Assembly (NCBI GenBank): GCA_039000515.1
Contig: JBCFYV010000012.1
Coordinates: 42,162,355-42,226,354, forward strand
Direction: 5' to 3'
DNA: 64,000 nucleotides
Origin: Timema cristinae
Taxonomy: Eukaryota > Arthropoda > Insecta > Phasmatodea > Timematidae
Under the pieces are notes generated by a model. It did not search any database. It was not told the DNA's origin and was given only the letters and a program-made list of their open reading frames with translations. Both the position numbers and the translations under genes were made by a program. Within the stretch, counting starts at the first letter, position 1, and each line of letters begins with the position of its first letter. This document shows, one piece after another, positions 36,901-47,850 of the stretch.

Positions 36901-37071
36901 GGCCTTAAGGGATTTATAATATAAATTTATTAGATGGTTGACTCAGGCTTTCAAATACTAAGACCGTTTATAACTTTACCTTATTTTTTCTTTCAGTTTA
37001 CAAAAATCCTAAAGTTTTGAATATTTATTGTTTATTCACCAATTTAATATATATGTCATCTACTTACTTGG

Positions 37072-37380
37072 GGTGACCTGGTGGTATAGGGGTGAGGTGT
37101 CAGACTTCCATGTTAGGGGTCTGGGGTTCAATCCTCTGGGTCAGCACGGATTTATCTGATTGCCAAACCATTCCTTCTCCTCTGACAAGATATGTATTAA
37201 TCACAACTTGTGAATGTGTGGAGTTCCAGGCCTCCACCGTGGTTCAGATCCCGCGTTAAGCTGTAGATCCTCCAATTCATTCAAAAACACCCTTTCATTA
37301 CACATTAGCGTAAGTGCGTATAACCAGAATGGGTAGTAAGACGTGGTGCTAATAATAATAATTATTATTATTATTATGAT
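37072..37380 (+). mobile_element. tRNA-headed SINE (family A), full length
   Basis: The head 'ggtgacctggtggtataggg' and B box 'ggggttcaatcctctgg' lead into the family A body and shared tail with a (TAA/TTA)n run. A short extra piece, 'tattaatcacaa', interrupts the body at about 37195. Flanks 'ctacttacttgg' and 'gctacttgg' suggest a target duplication of about eight bases. Confidence 0.9.
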
Positions 37381-37399
37381 AATGCTACTTGGATTCACT

Positions 37400-38845
37400 A
37401 AATGAGTTTTTCTTTTAAGTTTTTTAGTTGCATCTTCTGTATTTAATAATTGGATTTCCAGCCACAAATTTTGTATATTTCCAGTTAGAGATTTTTTTTA
37501 ACACTATCTGCTGTGAGTGGTTTGTTTTGGAATACTAATGTTTAGTATAAAAATTATTTATTTTCTTAGATGCTTAGGACATCTATATTTTGAGGAAATA
37601 ACTTCCCTTAGTGAAAGAGAGAGAAGTATTTATTATAAAAAATGTTTTTTTAAATAAAAGTCACCTGTGTTTTGGTGGGGCTTTGTAATTAATTTGAAAG
37701 ATGGTTTGTTTTATTCAATCAAATTCTAAGCGTAGGTTGTTTAAAATAGTTATTTTATCTTCCAATGTTTTAAAAGTTAATTGTTTTGTTAATTATAAAA
37801 TCTCGGCATCTTGTGTTTGTAAAAGGCGGGAAGCTACGAGTGGTTTTAAAATTTGAACATTGTTTTTAATCAAATGATTTGCTTTTATCTTTATCGGGAT
37901 TCTCTGATATTGTATGTAAAGAGTAAAGAAGGAACCGGTTTGGGGATTATTTCAGGATTTTTTTTAAAGCTCATTTGAACTTTCGACAAGGGAAAATATG
38001 GTGCGCTCATTTGGTAGTTATCATGGAACGAAATAACATATATTTGATTGTATACCATTATGGAATGGGTAGCCAGATCTAAAAACCGCAACACTTATTG
38101 TTTAGCCTAAGCTAAATGAATTTCACTGTCCAAATTCTTTAAATTTTGTCAACGTAGGAACCTATTTGAAAGCCGTCACGTAGCAAATATCTAGGAAGAC
38201 AAACAGCAGACAGACAGATGAAATGACAAATGATTAAGTTAAAACAGAACTGCAATTTTCTCAGTCAATTAAACTAGAAACCATGCCAAGATATATTGAA
38301 AACATCACTTTTTTGACTAATGGATTTGTTGACCTAATTTCACTGTAAACCTCCACTCACTCTTTGCAAGCAGGTGTTTCCTATTAAAAACATTTCTCAT
38401 TCTTACTTCCAAGGCACATACATGTTATACCACGACTTGTAGAAAACTATTATACAATGGTGAGAAGAAATTTAAGATAATTGCAAATGTCGTAATGAAG
38501 CCTCTTACATACTTTTGGATAACTAGATTAAACCATGCATACTGATTGTGAAATATTCTACAAATCTTTTTAACATGAGACAGCAAATTTCAAATAATTT
38601 AGAATAATAATACAATCATAATAAATAGAAGTAAAAAAAACTGATTTTGACCTCACTTTTCATTTAGTGTATATGCAAAGTGTTAGATTTCCAGCCTTAT
38701 TTGTTTTGAAGTTATATACACTTATAATAACGTAATCAAAGGCATAAGCTCGGGAAATATTTAAGGCCTTTTCGTGTGTGAGATGAGCTCTTTAATTACT
38801 ACACAACAGGGATGATGCAAGAAAGAATAACCAATAAATTTAAGC
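37400..38845. other. no recognised gene
   Basis: AT-rich sequence with short open frames only. A 'cagcagacagacagatg' phrase at about 38206 faintly recalls the 8.1-10.1 kb repeat but is too short to call. Confidence 0.4.
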
Positions 38846-38860
38846 TTTTATTGGTATTTT

Positions 38861-38996
38861 TGTGAGGAATGCCAGGTCTCCACCGTGGTTCAGATTCCAC
38901 GTTAAACTGTAGGTCCTTCATTTCATCTCACAATCACCCTACCATTACACATTAGCGTAAGTGCGTATAACCCGAACGGGTAGTAAGACGCGGTGC

Positions 38997-39042
<46 letters not shown>
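38861..39042 (+). mobile_element. 5'-truncated SINE (family A)
   Basis: The tRNA head is missing; the copy begins within the body ('tgtgaggaatgccaggtct'), runs to the shared tail and ends in a long (TAA)n run. A perfect 11-base duplication ATTGGTATTTT at 38850-38860 and 39043-39053 shows that the truncation happened during insertion. Confidence 0.93.
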
Positions 39043-39043
<1 letters not shown>

Positions 39044-39143
39044 TTGGTATTTTGTTTCAAACACGTGGAAGGCCGACTGGTTAAGGATATATGATCATAA
39101 ACGTATTCTAGATTTCAGGAACTTTATATATTTTAATCATGGC

Positions 39144-39178
39144 GAGAGAGAGAGAGAGAGAGAGGAGGGGGGGCAGGG
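39144..39178. repeat. (GA)n microsatellite followed by a G-rich tract
   Basis: About ten GA units run into 'ggaggggggggcaggggac', a purine-only strand able to form triplex or quadruplex structures. Confidence 0.85.
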
Positions 39179-39184
39179 GACATG

Positions 39185-40335
39185 GCTATGAATTGCTTGA
39201 GGGCACCATCCGTAAGTAGCAGTCTTAAGATAACAAACGTTTTAAAGGACCACTATTCTATGTGAGACAGCTCTGGCGAAATGATCGTCTTACTAGTTTA
39301 TACAAGACAATGTTCAGTGATCTGTAATACGTCGCCGCAAGCTGTCTGTAAATAGGGTTGGCTTTCACTAAATTATCTCCTTGCAGATATGTGAGTTGCT
39401 TAAACAAAGTTCTATTATATACAGAACGTCTCAGAAAAAGGCACCCCTTGATAATATATCTCGTATATCTCATAGACTTAAAAGGGTCTCATTATAGTAT
39501 CAGAGGGATGAGATGAAACAGTTTTCCTTAAATTTTTCCATTTTGGAAAATCATAAATGACAATTTGTTTATTAACACTGTTCCATCTAATTAAATATTA
39601 TGAATCCAATCAAGATATACAAGGTTTGAAATTTAACCCTTTATTTTATTCATTCTATGACCGTCAACACCAGAAACATCAAATGAGTTAAATGAATTAT
39701 TATCATCTATTACAATTCTCCTCTCCCATCACATAACGAAAAAAAGTTTGGTGGTTGAAAGTGTTAATATTGATGTGTCTCCTGTAGATAAGACTGGTTT
39801 ATATTGAAACTTTATTATCAAAGTTAATCAAAGCCGTCACTAACACATCACCGTTTCCTGAGAATGTTTCTCTCATAGTGCCTCTGTTTGTTTGGATTAT
39901 ATATTCAGTGGGTTATACCATCAATAGTATAATTGCAATTATTCTAAGGTTTGCTTACTTATTTAATAACAACTTTTGCTTTCCTCTCTTCGAACTTCAC
40001 CCTATCTATTTTTTATTAAAACCTATATTTAATGTTTTTATTTATATACTATAACAATTTTTAGGGAAGTTCTCCCCAAATCCAACCCCTTTACCAACTA
40101 AATAAGCCTCATGTCTCCACTATGAAAAATCATATTATAAAATTATCTGATTTAAAATGTACCTGAAAAGTTTCATTTATACTTATCACAAGATAAAATA
40201 AGCGACTTTTTCATTGTTGGTTTGGTAAGGGCAATTTGCTTAAGCTTTGGATATCTTCAGAAGATATTTAAAAGTAAGACTTTATAGGCATTGAGGGTAG
40301 AGAGGATAAAAAGGATAGCGAGTAAACAGTATTTT
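39185..40335. other. no recognised gene
   Basis: A minus-strand open frame of 71 codons (39258-39473) has no family motif and is poorly bounded. The rest is AT-rich with no repeat I recognise. Confidence 0.4.
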
Positions 40336-40372
40336 TGGTACCACGTCTTACTATCAAATCAGGTTATACGCT

Positions 40373-40905
40373 ACTACCTAGTGGGTCGTATGGGAACAGC
40401 GCTCTGATTGGATTAGCACTGGTCACGTGAACATGCCCCTCGCTCTCTGATTGGTTGTTGGTTTCCCCCTCTACACCCCTCCTCTCATGATGTCCAACAC
40501 CCCTTCTCCTGACCCCTTTCCGGTGTTCCAAACTTGTTTATTCTTCAATCATTTGTTTTCATATGTGCTAGTTGGTTATTTATGTATGCTCATTGCTTAT
40601 TTATTTGTGATCATCGGTTATTTAGGCATGCTCATTGTTTTTTATTTGTGCTCATTAGTTATATATTCATTTGTTTTTTATGTCTGGTATGATTGGAACG
40701 GGGCGTTGGAGTTATTTTTTTATTTATTGGCGTGGAGTCCACGACATCGGGAGCTCCTTCCTTGGCATGGGAAGGAACACGGAGCACGAAACTTTCTCGA
40801 CAGTCACTTAGCGAAAAGTGTGACCACCGAACAGCTTACAGCATATCACGGCCTTAACACCCCTTTCACTTTTCCTCTCACTTCCCTACCTTCCCTAGGA
40901 AATGG
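40373..40905 (+). repeat. left terminal inverted repeat of the Polinton
   Basis: It aligns with the reverse complement of 45735-46191 at roughly 75-80% by eye. Shared blocks include 'gctctgattgg', 'ctggtcacgtga', 'tgtgctcattggttattta' variants and a 'gtccacg' phrase. The arm contains an E-box (CACGTG), two 'ctgattgg' CCAAT-type boxes and an array of 'gctcattggttattt' repeats. The 162-codon open frame at 40451-40939 comes from these repeats. Confidence 0.85.
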
Positions 40906-40940
40906 GTTTCCATGGTGTCCCAACACCCTTATGTGGTAAT

Positions 40941-41310
40941 GGGTTTTTCCCCCAATGACTTATACCTTATGCCAGTTTGGCGGCTCGGCAAGACAAGTCA
41001 ATACAGAAATAGAACACGACCTTGAATGATGTCGCAATAGGTTTTTCCCGGTGACTCATAAATGGTGACAATTTGGCGACTCGACAAGACAAGTCGAGAC
41101 AGAAATAGAACACGACCTAGAATGATATCGCAATAGATTTTCCCCTGATGACTGGCGCTAGTTTGGTGGGTTGACAAGACAAGTCGAGACAAAAATAGAA
41201 TACGACCTTGAATGATGTCGCAATAGGTTTTCCCTGATTACTGGCGCCATTTTGGCGGCTTTACAAGAGAAGTCGAGACAAGAAAAGATCGTGACCTTAA
41301 AACCGTGAGC
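40941..41310 (+). repeat. ~90-96-bp tandem repeat inside the Polinton, about 4 units
   Basis: Units begin near 40941, 41041, 41137 and 41227. Each carries 'gacaagacaagtcgagac', 'aatagaacacgacct' and 'gaatgatgtcgcaatag' in order; the last unit is diverged and shortened. The array lies just inside the left inverted repeat. Confidence 0.92.
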
Positions 41311-42328
41311 TAGTACAAGAAGTAATTGAACCTGTTCATATTGGGTAGCAGTTTGAAGGATCAACAAGTAGATACTCGTATCTACGCGTAAGTGACAGAC
41401 AGGTTTTGGGCGAATAAAATACTAAATTACATTATATATATTTGTTAAACATTAATGGTTTTACAGACATACATTAAAGGTTTATCATAGATAAATAATA
41501 TTTATTATACAGTTTTATAGGAATGACGCATCTATTCGTTCATAAGTTTTTCTACGGTGTCTCTTAGATGTGTTAGTAAAATTTTTTTTTAGTTTCTGAT
41601 GTTAGTTTCTACCATAAGCTGTGCAAGGACAATGACATCCGCATTTCTGTTAGTATGTCACATACATCCACGACAAATGCGTCGATAAAACCGTTGCAAT
41701 ATCGTGCGACGGGTGTCGACCCCATAGCCCGTCGGTCGACGGCGATGTCAATGAGATCCCACACATCACAAAGACGTGCCCAGCTAGGTGCTAGATAGGT
41801 GACCCATTTGAGTCCGGCATCTTATTTCTCGCAGATTATGACCATACGGTCAACGCACAGGCGTTTCTGAGAGATCTCATGATTAATTAGACTTCTTTTC
41901 TAAGGAGGTTGCGTGTTGCTGAAATCTTTGATATGACCGACTTGTAGCTGCACAGTTCTTGCCAATCTGTACTGTTAAACACCGCACAGTTCCCTTCGCA
42001 TGTTTATAGCTGAACATAGTGCGTAAAGTTGTTCTTTACACTTATGGCAACAATAACTCATTTGTCGTCGACTACCTCCAGTGGGAACAAAGTGTTTAAA
42101 ATACTGGGGATGTCGAGTGGCTTCACCAGCTTTGCTTTGCAGATGAAAACGACTTGACCTTAGATTATGTTGGTTCGCTTCAATGACTGTAATGGTTATG
42201 GCCGGAACGCCGTTGGGATGCCCCTTTTATATGTGCACGAAGATAGGATGCAGCCTCTTGAAGAGTGGCAGGACCATAAAGTCTGGAAAAATGTGGTATA
42301 ATTACTCATGACCTTAGCGTAATTGTCT
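41310..42328 (-). other. Polinton interior, unassigned
   Basis: More GC-rich than the host background, with no long open frame. One minus-strand stretch near 42000-42120 reads 'YFKHFVPTGGSRRQMSY' followed by a C-H-K-C cluster. This weakly recalls the zinc-ribbon end of piggyBac-type transposases, but one cysteine pair is missing. I make no assignment. Confidence 0.35.
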
Positions 42329-42703
42329 TTATGACTGATGGGTGAGAATAGGGTTAGGAAAGTTTTCAGTGGAATGTTCTGGGCGCAATAGGTATATAAG
42401 ACAATAATGGCCGCAAACGTCTGAGGAAATTCTTTGAAGGTGTATCGTATTATGAGACGTACGGGAAGTGTTATTGCGTATAAATGCCAAATGTGACTTC
42501 ATACAAGATGGAAATACATAACTGTCAAAATATTCTCCCACGCCGTTCTTTTTGATAATGATAGTGACCCAATGCGTCCCAGGCTTGGTCTGTGGATCAG
42601 TCTTGATCATGAGAGCATCAGGTTGAGCTATTCTACGGGGTAGCTGATCAGCAGGGAAAAACCAATCGTACAGAACGGAACCATGAGTTTGTTTTCTGCG
42701 CAC
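42329..42703 (-). CDS. adenain-like cysteine protease of a Polinton
   Basis: The 124-residue ORF resembles the C5-type (adenain) maturation protease found in Polintons and adenoviruses, which cleaves virion proteins during assembly. The catalytic His is His44 in 'PGTHWVTI'. The acidic partner is probably Asp60 in 'GEYFDSY'. An oxyanion-hole Gln is probably Gln90, and the nucleophile Cys97 lies in 'SSDVCGHYCL'. The His-to-acid and Gln-to-Cys spacings (16 and 7) are close to those known for adenain. The frame is open over the whole core, unlike the neighbouring polymerase and capsid fragments, though it is shorter than adenain (about 200 residues). It lies downstream of the capsid fragment on the same strand, as expected in a Polinton gene cluster. 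Whether it is expressed cannot be told. Confidence 0.85.
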   Translation of the reverse strand: MRRKQTHGSVLYDWFFPADQLPRRIAQPDALMIKTDPQTKPGTHWVTIIIKKNGVGEYFDSYVFPSCMKSHLAFIRNNTSRTSHNTIHLQRISSDVCGHYCLIYLLRPEHSTENFPNPILTHQS

Positions 42704-43160
42704 GTCTTATGGTGTTGGAGTACATCTTAAATCATCCAATCTTTAAGTTCCCAAACGATGGAGGCTAAACAGACATTCCATACAGAAGTATGTGCCATGC
42801 AATTGTTTTGTCACAATTTAAGTGTTTTCAAAAAGGAACAACCTCTGTCGTACAGATCTACGGCGGGCGTAGGCGTGTATTTGATTAGAAACATTTCTCT
42901 TTTGCCCCCTTGACGTATACGGTTTCTGCAATCATTGTGGCACAGGATATGAGGGGTTCAAGCAGGTTGTAATCCACACCATCGATATTCCAGGGAATAC
43001 CTTGCAGTTTTTGGTGATATTGTCCACTTGCTTTTTAGCGGTGGCTGAACGTGCCTCGTTAGCGTATTGGGATTATAAAGCCAAATATTGAAGTAATGTA
43101 CCGCATACAGAAAAAACGCTCAGTTTCTCGAACAAAAACTGTTTGCTGTCCTCAATGCAG
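42704..43160 (-). other. Polinton interior between capsid and protease fragments
   Basis: Several short minus-strand frames are broken by stops. I could not tie them to a Polinton protein. It may be the degraded start of the protease gene or an unassigned virion gene. Confidence 0.35.
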
Positions 43161-43960
43161 CTATAAAAGTCCACAATGAAGTCCATGAATTAAATGACAA
43201 GTGTAAGGGGTGGGAAGCCACTTATATTTACTTCCATCATCGGTCAAGACGTTTCTGTCCTTGTCGACGGTAATGCTGTAGGCAAACTCCCCGTACACGA
43301 TCCAGTTGACGGTTTCGGTGAGAGCTCTGATGAAGCTCACTTCGATGCTCAGAGAGCCATGCCTTATCAAATTCAGATGTGATGTCACGTGGGTGGACAG
43401 ATTAGGTATGAGATCGAAAGCTATGATATGCTATCCCTTAGGGAAGGATTCCCGTGTGATGTCACTACTTTCGTTTATGAAATGGATGCCTTTCCAGAAA
43501 AAAATGTGTGGTAGGACATGATATAGTTGCCGTTTGAAAATTGGGATTTAGGGGCTTCGACGGCACTTATTCCCCGTCTACTTAGAGCGATAAATGTTCC
43601 ATTCCATAGGTTCGGGAGTTGAACGGGTTCATGGTGGCGTCTCCGTTGAACGCAGCGTTTGATACAAATCCCACGGTGCATCGTTTGGGTAACTGTCCGG
43701 TGAATACGTTGTCCAGTGATTTCCCTTGCACACCCGTAGGAATAGTGAATCTTTTTACTTCCACGCGGGTGATGGCATACTTTGAGAGACTGAAGTTTAA
43801 TGCCTTGGCATGTGCTAACAGTATGGGAAGTGCTACTTTGACACGTCACACTAGAATGCTAGCTTCAGCGATGTGAACCTTAAAGTGCGGGAGTTCAGAG
43901 ACGGCCATAAGACTTAACCCGTCTCTGGAATGGACTAACTTGAACCTGAGTTCAGTGACG
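43161..43960 (-). pseudogene. capsid-class Polinton protein (F54H12.2-like), broken
   Basis: Two fragments match, from memory of the family, the 'uncharacterised protein F54H12.2-like' group that is multicopy in many invertebrate genomes and linked to Polintons/adintoviruses, where it is probably a virion structural protein. The upstream fragment (about 43580-43900) includes 'FTIPTGVQGKSLDNVFTGQ' and 'GFVSNAAFNGDATMNPF'. The downstream fragment (43161-43388) includes 'NLIRHGSLSIEVSF' and 'ETVNWIVYGEF', near the expected C-terminus. At least one frameshift and several stops separate them (about 43400-43580), and an in-frame stop lies near 43852. The gene lies between the polymerase and protease remains on the same strand. 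Its exact role (major or minor capsid protein) is my inference. Confidence 0.72.
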
Positions 43961-44430
43961 TTCTAAAGGTAGTTTTAAAAATATGGCTCATGCCATGAAA
44001 AGTATACTTGGAATATTTATTTACACAAATCAAAGTTTATACAAATATATATCACACAATGAAAAGTATACTTGGAAATTTTATTCACATGAATTATAAT
44101 TATAGAATATATCTTACACCTTGAAGTGAATTATACATGTTTAGGTGTAGAGGAAACAATAATACATTTATTGAGCTCATAACGATAATAATGGCCTCGG
44201 TATTAGTTTACAAAGTATAGTTTAAAGAGTATTTTAATAAATGTACACAACTTGATGATTTAAATTTAAAATATTTCCAAAGTAAAAAAATGACTAATAC
44301 TAAAATATATACAAACAAAAAATTATTTTGATTAGAAATAATCAAGAGGGTTGTACTGGCAGATAAATAATACAAACAAAATTTCCCGGGTGCATAAATT
44401 AAATTAATAAAAAAATTTCCGTGATTCATG
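43961..44430. repeat. AT-rich spacer with a short duplicated phrase
   Basis: The phrase 'gaaaagtatacttggaa' occurs twice (about 43996 and 44059) with similar following sequence, about 63 bases apart. Otherwise this is AT-rich DNA between the polymerase and capsid remains, possibly a later insertion because its composition is unlike the flanking Polinton DNA. Confidence 0.5.
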
Positions 44431-45480
44431 TAGAAAAATATATGAAAAAATCTAAACTATTTGAATATGATATGTCAGTGGAACTGTGTAGAGTGTAAGA
44501 AACAAGGTGATTATTCAGCCCGTCTAAATGATCACCTTTGTCATGGCTAGTGCGTTTATAAGGACTTTGATAAATAAACGTCAACGTATTATAATCAACG
44601 GTTATCCGCTGTTTGGTGTACACGGGCCAGATGACTTTAATCTGCGAAACGGTACCTACAGTCGCAAGATCTTTTCTTTACATTTTGTGCGGTATCATTA
44701 TGTATCTTTCTGCGGCCAGTTCGGTGACCATCGCTTTCAAAACTTCAAAACGTCAAAATAATCGTCGTTCCAGTTGCCATAGCTTATGGTGATCCCACGA
44801 ACCTTGCACACCATTTTTGTTTTGTTAAGATCTGCACCAACACAAACTTGGTACACGTAATTCTTGGGACCGCCAGATACAAAGGCGCTAATGTAGCTTC
44901 CCGGACCGTAATCTTGAAGTTCGTCAGTGAGGTCACCTAAAATATCTCCAGTCGGGGGGCTCCAATCACCAGGGCGTTCCGTTAATACAAAACGTGGTTC
45001 CCCAATTTTTTAAGTGCAACCTAGCCATAGCATTCGTGTTGCATGCCAGCGCCACACTCGTGTTAGATTTAGGGCGCAACGCGTCACGCGCATCTCTCTA
45101 ATTTAGGAACATAACCTTATCATTTACATCAATGACGCTGTCCACGGTGATGTACGGATCCGTCAGGTACTTGTGGATTCCCTGATAGTCGTTAACAACT
45201 GCTACGTGTGGTAGATCGGGTCTTTGCCCAAACTTTTCCAATAGCAAATTTTATAAGAATTTAGTCAAAGTTCGGAGACCAGGGTTTTTGCAAACTGTGC
45301 CGAAATCGAGTTTTACCCCTTCCCTTTCCTTATAATTTTGAATACAATCTAACTTATCATCTTGTGAGTTTCACCACTCTGGCCATCCGCTGGCTTCTTA
45401 TTTAATTTTCAAAAAATTATAAATGTACCCGAGAAACAATCCACCAGAACATGGCTGACTATCGTAAACATATACATTAT
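44430..45480 (-). pseudogene. Polinton protein-primed family B DNA polymerase, C-terminal remnant
   Basis: Polintons copy themselves with a protein-primed family B polymerase. A segment near 45225-45300 resembles polymerase motif B, ending 'EKFGQRPD', but has a stop inside the motif. Next comes 'DPYITVDSVIDVNDKVMF'. The best-preserved part is an 87-codon open stretch (44737-45000) with 'RPGDWSPPTGDILGDLTDEL', 'FVSGGPKNY' and 'KVRGITISY'. The stretch between them, where the catalytic Asp pair of motif C is expected, is shortened and out of frame, and I do not see that motif. The N-terminal exonuclease and priming regions are absent. The identification is firm; the gene cannot be functional. 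Confidence 0.85.
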
Positions 45481-45734
45481 ACTCCCACACTTAGTGTACT
45501 GCTTAGCCGTGTAGCCTTTCTCAACGGTTTTCCGGATCTCGTTAATCACCCAAACGCCATCAATCAGTGATTCTTTAACAAGTTATGGTTGTTGTAACAT
45601 CAGACGATCCCCACTGACTTCACAGAGAGAGGGGTATAACGAAGTGAGGGGAGGGGGATGGAGTGAAAGGCAGTCCAACGGAGTCTTGTGAGAGGGAGCA
45701 GTTAGTGTAACTTAGTTCATTCTGTTCCGTGGAG

Positions 45735-46191
45735 ATGTAAGGAAGGTGGGGAGTGAGCGGGAAAGTGAAAGGTGTCTTACTGCTGGGAATCATCTCTCAC
45801 ACTCTTCGCTACGCTGCCGTCAGGAGAGCTTTGTACTCCATGATGATGCCATAGGAGGAGTGCCAGACGCCGTGGACTGCATACCAACGAATAAAAAATA
45901 AACTCCCAATCCTAACCAAACATAAAAACAATGAGTAAATAACCAATGAGCACAAATAATAAAGTAATAAGCATACGCAAATAGCCAATGAGCATGAATA
46001 AAAAGACAAATGAGACAAGAATTAACAAGTTTGAAACACTGGAAAGGTGGTCAGGAGGAGGGGAGAGCATCAGCATAAAGGGAGAAGGAAAGGAGGGGAA
46101 ACCCAACAGCCAATCAGGGAACGAGGGGGCGTGTCACGTGACCAGCCCTATGCCAATCAGAGCACGGTTCTCATACGCCCCGCTAGGTAGT
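45735..46191 (-). repeat. right terminal inverted repeat of the Polinton
   Basis: Reverse complement of the left arm, ending CTAGGTAGT. It retains the E-box in 'ggtcacgtgac', 'ctgattggc' boxes and 'gctcattggttattt' repeats. The adjoining purine-rich block at about 45600-45780 may be a diverged inner extension. Confidence 0.85.
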
Positions 46192-46735
46192 TATACTTAT
46201 GTGTAATTACGCTAATGTGTTAGAAAAGAAATTTGAATTTCATAGGAAGTGTAACCTCATTTACAAGGATAAAAATAGTCTGAAATCATTTAGGACAAAC
46301 CACCCTCAGTACATACAATTGGAATCAAACTATGATCTCCCATCATCGGATGTTTAGCCTATTGTGAGAGTAGAGCACTAGACCATGCACCCACAAAAAT
46401 TGGTAAAGAAATTGTTTTTGTTTTAAAATTTTCAAGAAAATGTTGTATCCTGAGACTGAATAAGAGTATTTTAACTTTTATGAAAGAATAAATGTTTCAT
46501 ATTACATACTTCATGATAAATAAAAATTATTTAAATTATCTCATAAATTCTTAATGCGTCAATGTTACCAATAGTCAACTCTACTCTAAGCAAACAGCAA
46601 AATATTTATGCTCCAAATTATAAAAGGAAAGAGTAAAGTTAAAGAAGTTTATTTGATTAAAACTTTCAGGAAAATACAGAATTTTTATGTCTCCAGCAAT
46701 TTATTTAAGGATCTGAGAAATAATTTAATGTTATT

Positions 46736-46920
46736 ATTAGCACCGCGTCTTACTACCCGTTCGGGTTATACGCACTTACGCTAATGTGTAATGGTAGGGT
46801 GATTGTGAGATGAAATGAAGGACCTACAGTTTAACGTGGAATCCGAACCACGGTGGAGGCCTGGCATTCCTCACATTCACAAGATGTCTTGTCAGAGGTG
46901 AAGGAAGGGTTTGGTAATCA
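46736..46920 (-). mobile_element. 5'-truncated SINE (family A)
   Basis: The shared tail and (TTA)n run come first, then the body down to 'ggaagggtttggtaatcag'; the tRNA head is missing. No convincing target duplication was found. Confidence 0.88.
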
Positions 46921-47329
46921 GAAATGTAATATGGAATGACATGAAACCCTGGTATTACTTTAATGCTACTTATTCACAAAAAAGCTGGAGAACTTTTTTG
47001 TTTGTTCTTGACTCCACGGGAATTTTCAAACGTTTTCTTAAGGGATCGATGCACACTGGTTCGTTAGATAGTATGGGCAGGATGGAAGGAAAAACAAGTT
47101 CAGAACAATACATTTTTTTAAAAGTTTTTGTACAAAATAAATTGATCAAAATAAATAAAGCTTGGATTCAGTAGAGGACTTTAATTTTTTTCATATGATC
47201 ATATAAACAGTTTGAATTATAGAATAATTAACAAAAATGATATTAGTTAAATAAGCCAGCTAATTATAGTTGTTAATTACAGTTAAAGCAATATATAAAT
47301 GTAATCTTCCTTGGATTGAAAAAAGACAC

Positions 47330-47412
47330 CTAGAACTGGGAATTGATGCCGGGATCTTTGTATAAGTGCACCAATGTTCTTACCACTGAGCTATCAAGAA
47401 GTTTTACCTTGA
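47330..47412 (-). mobile_element. tRNA-like SINE head relic
   Basis: The minus strand has an A-box-like 'tagctcagtggtaagaac' and, about 35 bases later, a weak B box 'ggcatcaattccc'. Stems do not pair as in a working tRNA. No SINE tail adjoins, so it is a fragment. The similar relic near 13.6 kb suggests a further old family. Confidence 0.45.
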
Positions 47413-47684
47413 TCGGGGTTGTACGTCACTCATATTTTAAAGAATAATCTTTTATAGACATGCGGAAAAATGTCAGCTACAATTGAGCAATCAGATAACG
47501 TAGCTACCTTCAACTCGGGAGAACTTTATCATGCCACTAACACAATAGTACTATAGCAACTTGGTTACTTAATTCATCTTATTATATGCATTTGTACAAT
47601 TGTCTTAATATTGGTGTACCGTTGTGGAACGATATAACATCTGAGATAACTTTCTCCCATCTTATTTTGAAACTTGCACGTCAC

Positions 47685-47850
47685 CCTGAGGCCTGCTCCT
47701 CTTTGCGAGGAACTTACATACACCGCCCTGAGTCAACACCGACTAGATAAGAAAGCACGAGCGCGGCGCTTCCGTGACGTCACTTACTCTGGTCCTACTC
47801 GGTAGGCAGAAACCACTCGCTCGTTATTTTCTCGCAGTACAAAATGCATT
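47685..47850. promoter_or_regulatory. GC-rich promoter-like island with a CRE palindrome
   Basis: A block much richer in GC than its neighbours contains 'cgcggcgcttccgtgacgtc' and the full cAMP-response palindrome TGACGTCA. No open frame starts from it on either strand. It could be the promoter of an unseen gene, or a 5' end of a retroelement. Confidence 0.35.

Larger units (their letters stand above)
40373..46191 (-). mobile_element. internally deleted Polinton/Maverick element
   Basis: Both ends carry long terminal inverted repeats (about 40373-40905 and 45735-46191) beginning ACTACCTAG. Flanking hexamers are TACGCT (40367-40372) and TATACT (46192-46197). The uninterrupted SINE sequence predicts TACGCT at this position, so these are a 6-base target duplication with two transitions, the size Polintons make. 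On the minus strand lie, in order, fragments of a protein-primed family B DNA polymerase, a capsid-class protein and an adenain-like protease. At 5.8 kb it is far shorter than autonomous Polintons (about 15-20 kb). Integrase and ATPase were not found inside. Confidence 0.88.
40338..46400 (-). mobile_element. old SINE-D split by the Polinton insertion
   Basis: The left remnant (40338-40372, 'accacgtcttactatcaaat') is the SINE tail in reverse orientation. The right remnant (46192-46400) continues the same SINE, with 'aattacgctaatgtg', then the body 'aaaccaccctcag', then a head-like 'cccatcatcggatg'. Together they make one element with the 5.8 kb Polinton inside. Confidence 0.8.

Noticed and set aside
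40451..40939. A 162-codon open frame, the longest in the window, with hydrophobic segments
   Set aside because: It runs through the CCAAT-type repeats of the Polinton arm. The mirrored arm has only a short frame with a similar hydrophobic stretch produced by the same repeats, with no family motif.
41990..42130. A piggyBac-like zinc-ribbon segment
   Set aside because: Only one cysteine pair and a weak preceding phrase fit; the other pair is missing and the neighbourhood is Polinton.
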